DNA of 40,799 nucleotides from positions 1 through 40,799 of the forward strand of contig JAIDTL010000122.1 in the NCBI GenBank assembly GCA_029060725.1. The letters run 5' to 3'. The DNA is from Muribaculaceae bacterium (GTDB lineage: Bacteria; Bacteroidota; Bacteroidia; Bacteroidales; Muribaculaceae). This document shows positions 7,145 through 16,436 of the stretch, piece after piece. Positions within the stretch are counted from its first letter, which is position 1. Every line of letters begins with the position of its first letter. The position numbers and the translations under genes were made by a program. The notes under the pieces were generated by a model, which saw nothing but the letters and a program-made list of their open reading frames with translations, did not search any database and was not told where the DNA came from.

Positions 7145-8824
7145 TTAGCGGACAATCTTCTTAAAGGAGGCAACTGAGCCGTCTTCATATACGACGCGCT
7201 TAATCACTACGCCTGAAGCTGACTTAGCGACTTCTCGGCCTGTCATATCATAGTATTTGACATCTGCTATCTTCTTATCTGCGTTGACACCGGCAACAGC
7301 CGATAAATCTTCAAGATTTAGAGTCACTATTTCGCTTCGCGTTTCTTCTCCTTCGTATTTATAGACAGACTGAACCCCAATAGAAGACATGCCCTCTGCG
7401 AAAAATGCTATTTGACGCATCGTACCACCATGATTTATGATATAGTCTGAATGGAAGTCCCAAGGGATTTCCACCATATCCTCATTCAGCTTGTAATCAG
7501 CAGCTTCAAAAGTCCATTCTTCATCATCTATATAGATAATATAGCCTAAATTCTCAGTGATCAGCACATCACCTTCAGTTGACAATCCGGGGACATTGAA
7601 ATATAGGTCATATTCATCATAATGTTCCATAAAGTCGATAAATACGAGATTACATGGATTTTGAGGAATTCCTGCAAATGAATCCTGATGATTAAGAACA
7701 AAATCAGTGAATTCATCAAGTTCGTATAGCTCATCTTTCCCAAGATTCAGCAGTAACACTACGTCGGGATCTTTAGGATAGATTGTATTATCTTCGAAGT
7801 CCCAAACCAACTGATAACGATAGTCATCCGGTAAGAATTCATAATACTCCTCATCGTAATCTTCATCATACAAGGACTTTGCAGCTTTTGTATAGACATG
7901 GAATCCTCTGCTAATTCCAATATACTGATTCTGACTAATAGAAATGATTGCATTAGAGTCTTCATATTCTACGGTTCCCTTAATCCAAGCATCGGGCATT
8001 TCCGTACTAAAACCACGGAAATAAACTTCATCATATCCTTGTGCCCAACTTACCGGCCAACCATAACCCAACTCCTCACAATAATAGCTCCAGAAGTTGT
8101 CAGAAACTTCAATGTCACTTGGCACTTCAACAGCCAGCTCATTAAAAGAAGTCATAGAGAGATCGTATGCTCCATATCCTACCCATGAGTTATTGTCGGT
8201 ATAGGCATAGCCAATAATCAGATCTTCACTTAAACCATCGGCTGTTATCGATCCATCTTCAGCAATGGTAAAAGAGACAGAGGTGGCATCAGTGGCGTTA
8301 TACCAGTTACCTTCTTCTTCGCTACTTTCTTCAGGGTCAAGTTCCAGAAGGCAAAGATTGTATCCGTAGCTCTCATCATAAAAATCAAACCACTTGACAG
8401 TCTGAGGAAGACTCACTTCAATTTTATCGCCATTCTTTACGCCTTTGATGTAAGTATCAGTAGCGCCGTATGGGATGATGTTATATAGATATACTTCATC
8501 ATTGTCACCGTAGACTATATGTCCGGCAGAGGACTCATTGTAGTAATCTATCAAATACCTCCAATACACAAAATAGCCGCTACCTGTGACGGTCATTTCC
8601 TGCTTTATTCCATCTGCGGAAGTAATGACATCTTCAGGAGATCCTATTTTGGCAAGAGTTTTCATTTGGCAAGGCGCAGAGCCTACGCGAGGGTTGCCAA
8701 GTGGGCGGATAGTTGCGTTTCTGTCGGAATTCAGATGAGACGGATTGAATTGTTGTTTTGGAAGAGCAGCCATTGAGCCAAATACGACAAAATTAGCACA
8801 AAGAGCGAGTAAAAATTTTCTCAT
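7145..8824 (-). CDS. Secreted protein of unknown family, T9SS-type sorting domain (paralog A)
   Basis: 559 residues. There is an N-terminal signal peptide (MRKFLLALCANFVVFGSMAA) and a very acidic, Tyr/Trp/Asp-rich mature part. The C-terminal sorting domain begins V-K-Y-Y-D-M-T-G-R-E-V and ends K-K-I-V-R. I do not recognise the central family. It is clearly homologous to the next gene (8932-10518) along its length: both have V-I-Y/V-Y-G-D-x-x-E-V-Y-x-Y-N-I-x-P-Y followed by T-Y-I-K-G-V-x-N-G-D, and both have Y-I-G-or-V-G-containing repeats and a late Q-S-V-Y-x-Y-x-G-x-E-T-R-S-E-I segment. The pair is therefore a tandem duplication. Beta structure is likely; a surface binding role is only a guess. 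Confidence 0.75.
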   Translation of the reverse strand: MRKFLLALCANFVVFGSMAALPKQQFNPSHLNSDRNATIRPLGNPRVGSAPCQMKTLAKIGSPEDVITSADGIKQEMTVTGSGYFVYWRYLIDYYNESSAGHIVYGDNDEVYLYNIIPYGATDTYIKGVKNGDKIEVSLPQTVKWFDFYDESYGYNLCLLELDPEESSEEEGNWYNATDATSVSFTIAEDGSITADGLSEDLIIGYAYTDNNSWVGYGAYDLSMTSFNELAVEVPSDIEVSDNFWSYYCEELGYGWPVSWAQGYDEVYFRGFSTEMPDAWIKGTVEYEDSNAIISISQNQYIGISRGFHVYTKAAKSLYDEDYDEEYYEFLPDDYRYQLVWDFEDNTIYPKDPDVVLLLNLGKDELYELDEFTDFVLNHQDSFAGIPQNPCNLVFIDFMEHYDEYDLYFNVPGLSTEGDVLITENLGYIIYIDDEEWTFEAADYKLNEDMVEIPWDFHSDYIINHGGTMRQIAFFAEGMSSIGVQSVYKYEGEETRSEIVTLNLEDLSAVAGVNADKKIADVKYYDMTGREVAKSASGVVIKRVVYEDGSVASFKKIVR

Positions 8825-8884
8825 AATAAACTACCCCTAAGATTTTTCCCTATATGATATAAATATATTCAAAGAATCATTTTA

Positions 8885-8911
8885 AAGACCCCAAGCCTGA
8901 CTTGGGGTCTT
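8885..8911 (-). terminator. Stem-loop terminator after the 8932-10518 gene
   Basis: A perfect 11-bp inverted repeat (8885-8895 with 8901-8911, core GACCCCAAG/CTTGGGGTC) around the 5-base loop CCTGA. It lies 20 bases downstream of the minus-strand stop. The minus-strand tail is only weakly U-rich, so efficiency is uncertain. Confidence 0.7.
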
Positions 8912-8931
8912 ATATTATAGGACGGAAAGAA

Positions 8932-10518
8932 TTATCGTATTATAGTCTTTAATGATGAGACACTACCGTCGTGGAAAGCAGTACGCTTGATGAAAATGCC
9001 TGCAGCAGGATTAGCCACTTCGCGACCTGTCAGGTCATAATACTTCACGCTTGCCACCTTTGCGGCATCAACATCATCAACACCCATGAATTCTTCTACA
9101 TCAAGCGTCATGATTTCACTGCGAGTCTCCACACCGTTGTAATTATAGACACTCTGGACTCCGAATGTATCGATACCTTCTACAAAGAAAGCCACCCTGT
9201 GACGACAAGAATCAAAATCCTTTATGAACCAATAATTGCTAAACGACCAAGGGACTTCTTCCATTGAATCTTCCAAAAAGTATTCATCAGCATCGAAGGT
9301 CCACTCATCATCATTGATATATATCACATACTTCAGATCATCCAACAAAAGATATTTCCCCTCAGTGGAAATAGCGGGCAGATTGAACGAGAACAGACTG
9401 AAGCCTTCATCTTCCATTACATCCTCAAATTCCAATCCAAACGGATTTTGCGGAACTCCATCGTAAGACTCCTGACGGATAAGCTTCATATCCATAAGAT
9501 CGTTGATCATACGGACTTCCCTCTTGGATATATTGAAAAGCAGAACAATGTTCTTATCTTTAGCTTCCATTGTATTCTTATCAAGATCCCAAATAAGCTG
9601 GAACTCATAGTCGGAAGGTAGGGGTTCATCTTCGAAGAATATATTGCCCTTATTGTCAGTAGTCATTTCAGCACACTTTGTAAAGATATGATAGGAGCCA
9701 TAATCACCGACGTATTGATCTTGCGGGATTGAGACTATGGCTGTATTTCCATCCTTGACCACATTTGCCTTTACCCAAGCGTTTGGCATTCTTTCCGAAA
9801 GACCTTGGAAGTAGACGTCATCGCCGTCTTGGGCAAAGTTGACTTGCCACCCATACTCGGTCCCTTCAGAAGTCCAATAATTTTTCAAGACTTCGAGGTT
9901 TGCAGGAGCTTCAACAGGCGTTTCATCAAAAGAAGAAATCTCTATTTTTGATGCGCCTAATCCGATCCACATACCATCCTCGCTGTCGCAGGCACCGAAT
10001 AGAAGTTTCTCGTCGAGCCCTTGAGCCACCATCGTGCCAAACTCATCAACAGAGAATGTCACAGAAGCTTTTTCCTGAGGATTAAAGGAAGTATTAATAT
10101 ATCCTTCATCGTCAACACCCTCCACAATATCAACGAGAGTGTAATAGTAAGCTTCCACATAGCCCTCTGAGTCATCATAGAAAACAGCCTGAGGAAGGTC
10201 TACAATAATCTCATCTCCATTTCTTACTCCTTTGATATAAGTTTTAGTAAGAAGATACGGGAATATATTATAGATATACACTTCGTTGTCATCGCCATAA
10301 ATGACATGGGAAGCCATCACCTGGTCCTGGAACACTTCAAGTCCGGAAAATCCCGACATAGTCAAACCACTCGTTGTGACTGAGACTTTTTGTCTTTGCC
10401 CTTCAGCGGAATAAATAATGTCAGTCATTGAACCGAGTCCTGGAGCGATCTTAGCCGGATTAGCCATTGCAGAAACAGCAAGGGTCGCTGCTCCTATAGA
10501 CAGTAAAAATTTCTTCAT
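8932..10518 (-). CDS. Secreted protein of unknown family, T9SS-type sorting domain (paralog B)
   Basis: 528 residues. A signal peptide (MKKFLLSIGAATLAVSAMA) is followed by an acidic mature protein homologous to paralog A, and a sorting domain (V-K-Y-Y-D-L-T-G-R-E-V-A-N-P-A-A-G-I-F ... T-I-I-R). Shared blocks include T-Y-I-K-G-V-x-N-G-D, F-R-or-Q-G-L-S-x-x-M-P-x-A-W, Q-N-P-F/C-x-L and W-T-F-x-A-x-x-Y. It has its own good promoter and a terminator, so it may be transcribed independently of paralog A. Function unknown; a surface or shed protein is likely. Confidence 0.75.
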   Translation of the reverse strand: MKKFLLSIGAATLAVSAMANPAKIAPGLGSMTDIIYSAEGQRQKVSVTTSGLTMSGFSGLEVFQDQVMASHVIYGDDNEVYIYNIFPYLLTKTYIKGVRNGDEIIVDLPQAVFYDDSEGYVEAYYYTLVDIVEGVDDEGYINTSFNPQEKASVTFSVDEFGTMVAQGLDEKLLFGACDSEDGMWIGLGASKIEISSFDETPVEAPANLEVLKNYWTSEGTEYGWQVNFAQDGDDVYFQGLSERMPNAWVKANVVKDGNTAIVSIPQDQYVGDYGSYHIFTKCAEMTTDNKGNIFFEDEPLPSDYEFQLIWDLDKNTMEAKDKNIVLLFNISKREVRMINDLMDMKLIRQESYDGVPQNPFGLEFEDVMEDEGFSLFSFNLPAISTEGKYLLLDDLKYVIYINDDEWTFDADEYFLEDSMEEVPWSFSNYWFIKDFDSCRHRVAFFVEGIDTFGVQSVYNYNGVETRSEIMTLDVEEFMGVDDVDAAKVASVKYYDLTGREVANPAAGIFIKRTAFHDGSVSSLKTIIR

Positions 10519-10543
10519 CTGATTATAGTTTTAATTTTGAATG

Positions 10544-10575
10544 CAAAAGTATGGAAAAAGTATGGAGTATGCAAA
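10544..10575 (-). promoter_or_regulatory. Bacteroidetes-type promoter for paralog B
   Basis: On the minus strand, TTTG (10572-10575) and TACTTTTG (10544-10551) are separated by exactly 20 bases, a full match to TTTG-N19-21-TAnnTTTG. It starts 26 bases upstream of ATG 10518. Confidence 0.8.
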
Positions 10576-10622
10576 TAATATAATGAAAAAGTGGAGAGCG
10601 GAGGTCGGAGAGCGTGGCCATA

Positions 10623-11684
10623 TCAGGAAAGTGGCCTTGCGTTTGAGGCACCGAAAAGCCAGGAGGCGAGGACGGGGGATGAACGCAAGACGGCGCTGAC
10701 AATCAAACAAAGGGCTATGACGAGGGTAGAAATTGCCAAGCCTATGGTGAGCATGGCAAGAATGGAATTTCCTGAACCGGATGACAGGAACCCCTTCATG
10801 AAGGAGAGATTGGGAATGAAGAAATAGTGAAGATAGTATATGTCGAGCGTGCGACTTCCTACAAAAGACATCACATTGCTGACAGTCGTGCCTTTGTCAA
10901 ACCAATCCCGATATGACCGGAATGATATGAGCAACGTCATCAAGCCGGAGAAACGCATAGCTGTCATCACAAAGTCCCATTCAAGAGAATAGCGGTGGCG
11001 ACAACCGTAAAAAATCACGAGGGAGAAAAAGGAGAGAATCATCAGAGCCTTGAAATACTGATTGTCTACGACCTTCCATGTGAATGATTCGAAACGCCGG
11101 GCGAAGATGCCAAGCATGAAGTAAGGCCAATAGTTGAGCGTGTGCCAGGTCTGAAGGCCTACTACCCACTCCGGAAGTTTTACGCCTTCAGTGAAGTAAT
11201 TAAATACAAATGGGGATATCCAAGCGACGACAAGCAACGTATATAGAGGCCAATTCTTACCTGTTTTCCTTACAATTAGCGCAGTGATAAGATATAATAC
11301 GAACATCTCAAAGAGAGAGATAGTGAACCAATATGGGTTGGATGTCCAGAGGAATTTAAACTTCCAACCTCGCATACAGACTCCATAAAGGAAGCAAAAG
11401 ACTGCCAAGCCAAAAATTTGAGCTTGAAATTTCTTAGTCATTACCCTTTTCACAGTAGGCCATGTCCACTTTTCAGCGAATCTGAAAGCAAAGAAACCGC
11501 TTACGAAGAAGAAAAGCGGCATACGGAACATTGTCATCATGTAGTAGATACCGGCAAATGAGCTATTCGTAATAGGCATTTTCACGTAGGCATTAGTCAC
11601 GTGACTGAACACCACGAGGAGAATAGCCAGACCGCGCATGGCGTCGATGTAGCGAAGACGGGGGGATTTTAATTCATAATGCAT
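10623..11684 (-). CDS. Acyltransferase 3 family membrane protein
   Basis: 353 residues with about ten membrane helices. The N terminus R-Y-I-D-A-M-R-G-L-A-I-L-L-V-V-F-S-H-V is the acyltransferase-3 (OafA/NodX-type) signature, with the conserved His in helix 1. Later F-R-M-P-L-F-F-F-V-S-G-F-F matches the second conserved helix. These proteins transfer acetyl or similar groups to extracytoplasmic sugars such as O-antigen, capsule or peptidoglycan; the substrate here cannot be inferred. ATG at 11684 lies within a repeat, and a start at Met15 would cut into the signature. The C terminus (S-N-A-R-P-L-S) is ordinary. Confidence 0.88.
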   Translation of the reverse strand: MHYELKSPRLRYIDAMRGLAILLVVFSHVTNAYVKMPITNSSFAGIYYMMTMFRMPLFFFVSGFFAFRFAEKWTWPTVKRVMTKKFQAQIFGLAVFCFLYGVCMRGWKFKFLWTSNPYWFTISLFEMFVLYLITALIVRKTGKNWPLYTLLVVAWISPFVFNYFTEGVKLPEWVVGLQTWHTLNYWPYFMLGIFARRFESFTWKVVDNQYFKALMILSFFSLVIFYGCRHRYSLEWDFVMTAMRFSGLMTLLISFRSYRDWFDKGTTVSNVMSFVGSRTLDIYYLHYFFIPNLSFMKGFLSSGSGNSILAMLTIGLAISTLVIALCLIVSAVLRSSPVLASWLFGASNARPLS

Positions 11685-11698
11685 AATTCATAATGCAA
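11671..11698. repeat. AT-rich short repeat spanning the acyltransferase start
   Basis: Units of ATTCATA and ATGCATA run across the ATG of the minus-strand acyltransferase gene, so the first codons are encoded by repeat sequence. Confidence 0.65.
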
Positions 11699-11718
11699 AA
11701 TTGGGGGTTATTCGGGTG

Positions 11719-11726
11719 CAAAATTA
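11719..11726 (-). promoter_or_regulatory. Possible -7 element for the acyltransferase gene
   Basis: The minus strand reads TAATTTTG, a match to TAnnTTTG. No clear TTTG lies at the right distance upstream, so support is weak. Confidence 0.3.
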
Positions 11727-11834
11727 ATAAAAATTTTTGAGATCTATTAAAAAATCACGAATTGACTTAGAAGCGAGAAAGAGATGCATTTTAGATAAAG
11801 AACTGTGGACATACTGTAGTTTTTGACTATAACG

Positions 11835-11866
11835 TTTGTATATAAGAATATTTTTGCTTAACTTTG
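11835..11866 (+). promoter_or_regulatory. Bacteroidetes-type promoter for the 11944-16350 operon
   Basis: TTTG (11835-11838), 20 bases, then TAACTTTG (11859-11866). This is a full match to the consensus and leaves a leader of about 70 bases before ATG 11944. Confidence 0.88.
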
Positions 11867-11943
11867 TAGCGTAAGAAAGAAGACTGCTCAATGTCCTCTT
11901 TCCATCTAAAAATGTTTCATGATAATTTAAATAACTACAACGT

Positions 11944-13401
11944 ATGAAAAAATCTTTACTGCTGATGGGCCTGACGCTTGCCGGCATCAATCTTGTGAGC
12001 AAAGCCGAGAGCAAAGTTTATGTGTTTGACGCACTTGGAATCGTAGGTGGCGTTTCAGACAACGGACAGTATGCCGCCATCACTGATGACGAACAATACA
12101 TAGCGTATTTATGGCGTGCCAGCAATCCTGAAGAGCTCTTTGACATAAGCGAAGTCGGAGAGCCCGATGCTCCTTTATCACAGCGACCCGTATTCACGAC
12201 AGCAATGGATGTATCAGACAATGGCATCGTGGTAGGCAGCATCGGATATGCCGATTTATACCAGTATCCGGCCTACTACAAGGATGGCGAATGGCACCTT
12301 CTCCCAATCGCCCCGGATGCTTCATACACAAACGAAGCAGTCTGCATCACACCCGACGGATCAGTAATAGCAGGATATCAACATCTTAAGCCAAAGTCAG
12401 GCGCAACCGACGGCACATCGCGCGGACAGTATTTCCCTTGCCAATGGTTTCTTCAGGAAGATGGCAGCTATGAACTTAAAGCATACAATGACATCAAGCT
12501 TCCTGATCATCAAGGATTCTTTCCAATGACGCAGACACCCGACGGCAAGGTGATCGGCGGCTATGTCTTTGCAGGCTTCGGAAGCATTCTTAACGCTCTT
12601 ATAGTGGAAGGGGAGCTTGTAATGTTTGACGAGCTCTCTACATTTAAGGACTGTCTCGAATATAAGGGGAAGTACTTTACCGGATATGATGAAAACGGCA
12701 GACAGACATGGACCGAAGATATCAACGATCCCAACATCGTCTGGTATGAGAAGACGCTGATCAACGGCTACTATGACGGCGGCAGAGGAGAGGAAACCAC
12801 GATGAACGGCTTCTTCACCAACTGTGACGACAACGGCAACTTCTACGGAGCCCGTAGCTACGTAAGCAACATCACAGATGATTTTGACGGAGTCTTGACG
12901 AATTGTGCCGTAATTTACAATTATCTTACCGACACCTGGTATAATGAAGAGGCTACGAATTTCTTCTCTGCAGGCATAGGGGAAGAGCTGATTTTCACAG
13001 GCACCGGCGAAGTGATCGACGGCAATGACGTCGACGACGTGAAAGAAGCATACGATATCACAAGCGATTACACCATCAACGGCGTAAGCAAAATATCATC
13101 GGATGGCAAGACACTCGCAGGCGTGGCATCGGATATAAATCCGGCTACCGGAGAATATGAGTATTATCCGTTCATAATCCAGGTAGATGGAGGCACAGGG
13201 GCAGCTCCCGAGATAGCAGGCTCACCCAAGAAGGGTCTTGTGATTGCTACCCAGGGACGCATCGAGGTGCTGAATGCCGATAATGTAGCAGTCTATGACC
13301 TAAACGGACGTCTGGTAGGAACCGACAAGGTGACAGAGGTCAATGCCGGCATCTATATGGTGAAGGCAGACGATGCAAGCTATAAAGTCGTCGTGAAATG
13401 A
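11944..13401 (+). CDS. Secreted propeller-like (HAF-type) protein with T9SS-type sorting domain
   Basis: 485 residues. A signal peptide (MKKSLLLMGLTLAGINLVSKA) is followed by repeated short blocks: V-S-D-N-G-Q-Y-A-A, V-S-D-N-G-I-V-V-G, I-T-P-D-G-S-V-I-A-G and I-S-S-D-G-K-T-L-A-G. These are the turn motifs of HAF/WD-like beta-propeller proteins. Near the end A-V-Y-D-L-N-G-R-L-V ... G-I-Y-M-V-K ... Y-K-V-V-V-K is a type A sorting domain. The 3' end overlaps the next gene by four bases (ATGA). The same propeller-like blocks occur at the start of the 1243-residue protein at 27009-30740. Exact function unknown. Confidence 0.78.
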   Translation: MKKSLLLMGLTLAGINLVSKAESKVYVFDALGIVGGVSDNGQYAAITDDEQYIAYLWRASNPEELFDISEVGEPDAPLSQRPVFTTAMDVSDNGIVVGSIGYADLYQYPAYYKDGEWHLLPIAPDASYTNEAVCITPDGSVIAGYQHLKPKSGATDGTSRGQYFPCQWFLQEDGSYELKAYNDIKLPDHQGFFPMTQTPDGKVIGGYVFAGFGSILNALIVEGELVMFDELSTFKDCLEYKGKYFTGYDENGRQTWTEDINDPNIVWYEKTLINGYYDGGRGEETTMNGFFTNCDDNGNFYGARSYVSNITDDFDGVLTNCAVIYNYLTDTWYNEEATNFFSAGIGEELIFTGTGEVIDGNDVDDVKEAYDITSDYTINGVSKISSDGKTLAGVASDINPATGEYEYYPFIIQVDGGTGAAPEIAGSPKKGLVIATQGRIEVLNADNVAVYDLNGRLVGTDKVTEVNAGIYMVKADDASYKVVVK

Positions 13402-15002
13402 AAATCCAGAAATCTTTAATATCCTTCATAATGGTTGCATCGGGAGCCGCAATATCGGCGCTTCCGATGCAAGCAGACCCGGGAACACCCGCTTACACCC
13501 TTAATCTATCCGGTGGCAAGCTTCCCAAAGGCGTGGAGACTGTCAACGCCAATGGACAGCTTCCCCTAAAGGCAGCCTACAAACGAGGATACACGGAGAC
13601 GGGATGGACTACAGACCGTCTCTACAATCTTGGCTATGTGGCTGTGACCCCGACGTATACAGCCGGAGAAGGGAGCTGCGAGAATATCCTCACCCTACCC
13701 TCACTGAAAATCGAGAAGGGACATAGGCTCCAGTGGAAGGCCCAATCCCTCTACAGGCATTTTCCGGAGAGCTACCGCGTTGAGGCGGTTCCGGCCGACG
13801 GGGGTGCCCCGGTAGTGTTGACCGAGGTTGATGCTGAGCCATATTATATCACGCCCCACGACTTATCTCTTACCCCAGTAGAAGGCCAGGAAGTGTCGCT
13901 GCGATTTGTATGCACAAGCAGCAAAGGCTATATACTGGCTATGTGGGACGTACAGGTAGGAGAGTTTGAGGCTGAACAATTGCCTGAAGAAGAACCTTCC
14001 ACCGAATCTAACGACCCATTCATGCGCAAGTATCTCGTCGATAGAGGCACCGGGATGTGGTGTGTCAACTGCCCTGGCGGAGACTTGATGATGGAACAGC
14101 TTCTGGAACTCTACGGAGACAGGATTGTCGCCTTGAACACCCATGTCAATGACGTACTCGGCAATCAAGCATACTGGAATGAACTTGAATGGTATTCTGT
14201 GCCACGCATGATGCTAAACCGCATAAAGGCATCCGCAAGCTCCGGGACGAGCAATTTCAGCCCATATTACGAGGAGCCTACGTCGTTTGCCATACGCCTT
14301 GATGAGATTCCCGCTCCGAAGGGGCGCATGCTCGAAATGACAGCACATGTAAGCGTCAGCGAGGCAATCGCCAATGGAGACGGACGTTATCTTCTGGGCT
14401 ACGTAGTGACCGGAGATTTTCATGACCCCACAAATAAGGATTTTTTTCAGAATAACAATTTAAACCAGCCCTCAGCCGGTGCTTACTTTTACCTACCTTC
14501 CCATATTCTTCCGGAACTGATGTATTATGACGACGTGACGCTGACCACAGAGGGGGCTTTCAACGGCATCGAAGGATCACTCCCGGCTTCGCTGGAAGCG
14601 GGGAAAGACTATGAGGTGAGATGGCAGGTCGAGGTGCCTGAACTTCTTTCCGATGCCGCTAAGGCGCGTGTGGTGGCATACGTGCTTGACATCACAACAG
14701 GAGAAGTCCAGAACACCGATGCCCTGCGAGTAGGCGAGCATCCTACCGTAGGAGTAAGTGAAGTCCGTGAATCTGAATCACCCGTTATACTTGGTGCCAC
14801 GCGCGAGGGAGTAAGCGTAAGGCTTACTGCAGGAGATGCGTATCGCCTTGACATCCATAGCATGGCAGGAAGCCTGATCGGTTCACACAGCGGCATAGGG
14901 CGTGGATATGAAGTGTTGCCGTATCGGACAGCACCGGGAATCTACATAATCACCCTCACTACAGCCCAAACACGAACATCCGTCAAGGTAGCTGTACGCT
15001 GA
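13398..15002 (+). CDS. Secreted Omp28-like protein with adhesin-like N-domain and CxxC
   Basis: 534 residues. The signal peptide (MKIQKSLISFIMVASGAAIS) precedes a domain resembling choice-of-anchor J/cleaved-adhesin beta-sandwiches (about 35-195: L-T-L-P-S-L-K-I ... L-S-L-T-P-V-E-G-Q-E-V-S-L-R-F-V ... W-D-V-Q-V-G). An Omp28/thioredoxin-like region follows, with G-T-G-M-W-C-V-N-C-P-G-G (CxxC about 221-224), E-Q-L-L-E-L-Y-G-D and Y-S-V-P-R-M-M-L-N-R. The last 50 residues resemble a divergent sorting domain ending S-V-K-V-A-V-R. Its start overlaps the propeller gene by ATGA, which implies translational coupling, and an antiporter gene starts 7 bases after it. Confidence 0.75.
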   Translation: MKIQKSLISFIMVASGAAISALPMQADPGTPAYTLNLSGGKLPKGVETVNANGQLPLKAAYKRGYTETGWTTDRLYNLGYVAVTPTYTAGEGSCENILTLPSLKIEKGHRLQWKAQSLYRHFPESYRVEAVPADGGAPVVLTEVDAEPYYITPHDLSLTPVEGQEVSLRFVCTSSKGYILAMWDVQVGEFEAEQLPEEEPSTESNDPFMRKYLVDRGTGMWCVNCPGGDLMMEQLLELYGDRIVALNTHVNDVLGNQAYWNELEWYSVPRMMLNRIKASASSGTSNFSPYYEEPTSFAIRLDEIPAPKGRMLEMTAHVSVSEAIANGDGRYLLGYVVTGDFHDPTNKDFFQNNNLNQPSAGAYFYLPSHILPELMYYDDVTLTTEGAFNGIEGSLPASLEAGKDYEVRWQVEVPELLSDAAKARVVAYVLDITTGEVQNTDALRVGEHPTVGVSEVRESESPVILGATREGVSVRLTAGDAYRLDIHSMAGSLIGSHSGIGRGYEVLPYRTAPGIYIITLTTAQTRTSVKVAVR

Positions 15003-15009
15003 CAATGCT

Positions 15010-16350
15010 ATGGAACAGGATAATGCTTTTGAAGATAAGAATAAGTTAGGCCTGACAGGGCTTGTATCCCTTGTGTTCGGGATGATGGTAGGGAGCGGCA
15101 TCTTCAACATTCCGCAAAATATGGCAGCGGGAGCCGGCTTGGGAGCTGTGATGATCGGATGGGCTATTACAGCGACCGGAATGCTGATGCTGGTCTCTAC
15201 ATTCAAGATGCTGAGCGACCGCCATCCGGAACTGAACGAAGGCATATACCTATATGCTGAGAAGGGTTTCGGACGATTCACCGGATTCAACATAGCATGG
15301 GGGTACTGGCTATGCGCATGCTTTGCCAATGTAGCATACGCCGTAATGCTCAACGATACGTTTGGGGCTTTTTTCCCTATCTTACTCCAGCATGGCATCC
15401 CGACCATAATCTTCTGTTCAGCCCTTATATGGGTGATGTATTTCCTTATATGCTCCGGGATACGCACATCATCGATAATTGCCACCATAGCGGCTACACT
15501 CAAACTGTGTGTGATAGCGCTGATCATCATACTGCTCGCGCTCAACATAAAATATGAGACGCTTACGGCCGACGTTTGGTGTTTGGGAACAGGCATCGGC
15601 GGGATAACAAGCCAGGTGAAGAGCACCATGCTTGTGACACTCTGGTGCTTCATAGGAATCGAAGGTGCGGTAGTGATGTCAGGAAGGGCGCGTCGCCAGA
15701 GCGATGTAGGAAAGGCAGGAGTGCTTGGATTTCTGGCAGCATGGATACTTTATGTGCTGGTTTCGGTGTTCTGTTTCGGAATCATGTCGCGCGCCGAGCT
15801 TGCGGGCTTGGAAGATCCATCGGTGGCATACGCTTTGAGGAGTATCTGTGGAGAATGGGCTTACTGGCTGGTGATAGCCGCAGTGATCATTTCAATAACC
15901 GGAGGATGGTTTGCCTGGACTATAGTGACTGCAGAGCAGCCCTATTCAGCGGCACACCACGGAATATTTCCAAAATTCCTGTTGAAAAAAGATGGAAGCG
16001 ACTCTCTTCAACCGGCGTTGTTGGCATCGAGTGTAATCATGCAGTGCTTCATGTGCATTGTAGTGATGGCAGAAGATGTCTATCTTTACGCTCTCAACAT
16101 CACGGGACTGATGGTGCTTCCGGCATATCTCTTCAGCGGATTATTCTTAGTACAGATAGCCAGACAAGACTATAAGAGCGGACTTCTTACTGAACATGCG
16201 AAGAGAGGATATGCGTATGCGCTATTCATCGGAATATCCTGCACCATCTTCTGTATTTGGATGCTCTATGCAGCCGGTATAGGACTTCTGCTGCAGGCTT
16301 TAGCCTTCTACCTTATAGGACTGCCACTATATAAAAGGGTGAAAGGTTAG
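15010..16350 (+). CDS. APC-family basic amino-acid/polyamine antiporter (ArcD-like)
   Basis: 446 residues with about 12 membrane helices. The N terminus K-L-G-L-T-G-L-V-S-L-V-F-G-M-M-V-G-S-G-I-F-N-I-P-Q-N carries the APC helix-1 substrate site (G-S-G-I-F) and fits the arginine:ornithine/lysine antiporter subgroup. F-N-I-A-W-G-Y-W-L and T-L-W-C-F-I-G-I-E-G-A-V-V-M-S-G-R-A are typical of the same group. It probably exchanges a basic amino acid for its decarboxylated or deiminated product at the inner membrane. The neighbouring genes give no metabolic partner: there is no decarboxylase or deiminase in the window. It is the third gene of the operon that starts at 11944, 7 bases after the Omp28-like gene. 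Confidence 0.85.
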   Translation: MEQDNAFEDKNKLGLTGLVSLVFGMMVGSGIFNIPQNMAAGAGLGAVMIGWAITATGMLMLVSTFKMLSDRHPELNEGIYLYAEKGFGRFTGFNIAWGYWLCACFANVAYAVMLNDTFGAFFPILLQHGIPTIIFCSALIWVMYFLICSGIRTSSIIATIAATLKLCVIALIIILLALNIKYETLTADVWCLGTGIGGITSQVKSTMLVTLWCFIGIEGAVVMSGRARRQSDVGKAGVLGFLAAWILYVLVSVFCFGIMSRAELAGLEDPSVAYALRSICGEWAYWLVIAAVIISITGGWFAWTIVTAEQPYSAAHHGIFPKFLLKKDGSDSLQPALLASSVIMQCFMCIVVMAEDVYLYALNITGLMVLPAYLFSGLFLVQIARQDYKSGLLTEHAKRGYAYALFIGISCTIFCIWMLYAAGIGLLLQALAFYLIGLPLYKRVKG

Positions 16351-16383
16351 GATCATGAATCCATGACGAATGAAGACAGGAAA

Positions 16384-16405
16384 ATGTTAAAAAACATATT
16401 TTTTG
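16384..16405 (+). terminator. Weak terminator candidate after the antiporter gene
   Basis: A 5-bp stem ATGTT (16384-16388) / AACAT (16393-16397) is followed by ATTTTTTG. The stem is short and AT-rich, so this is weak. Confidence 0.35.
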
Positions 16406-16436
16406 AGGGCATCAACTAAAAAAATCAAAAAAAGTT

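Noticed and set aside
8825..8880. Promoter for the 7145-8824 gene
   Set aside because: The nearest candidate reads ATTCTTTG on the minus strand and lacks the TA of the -7 element and a -33 TTTG.
14883..15653. 256-codon minus-strand frame across the Omp28-like/antiporter join
   Set aside because: It is antisense to two well supported genes and has no recognisable domain.
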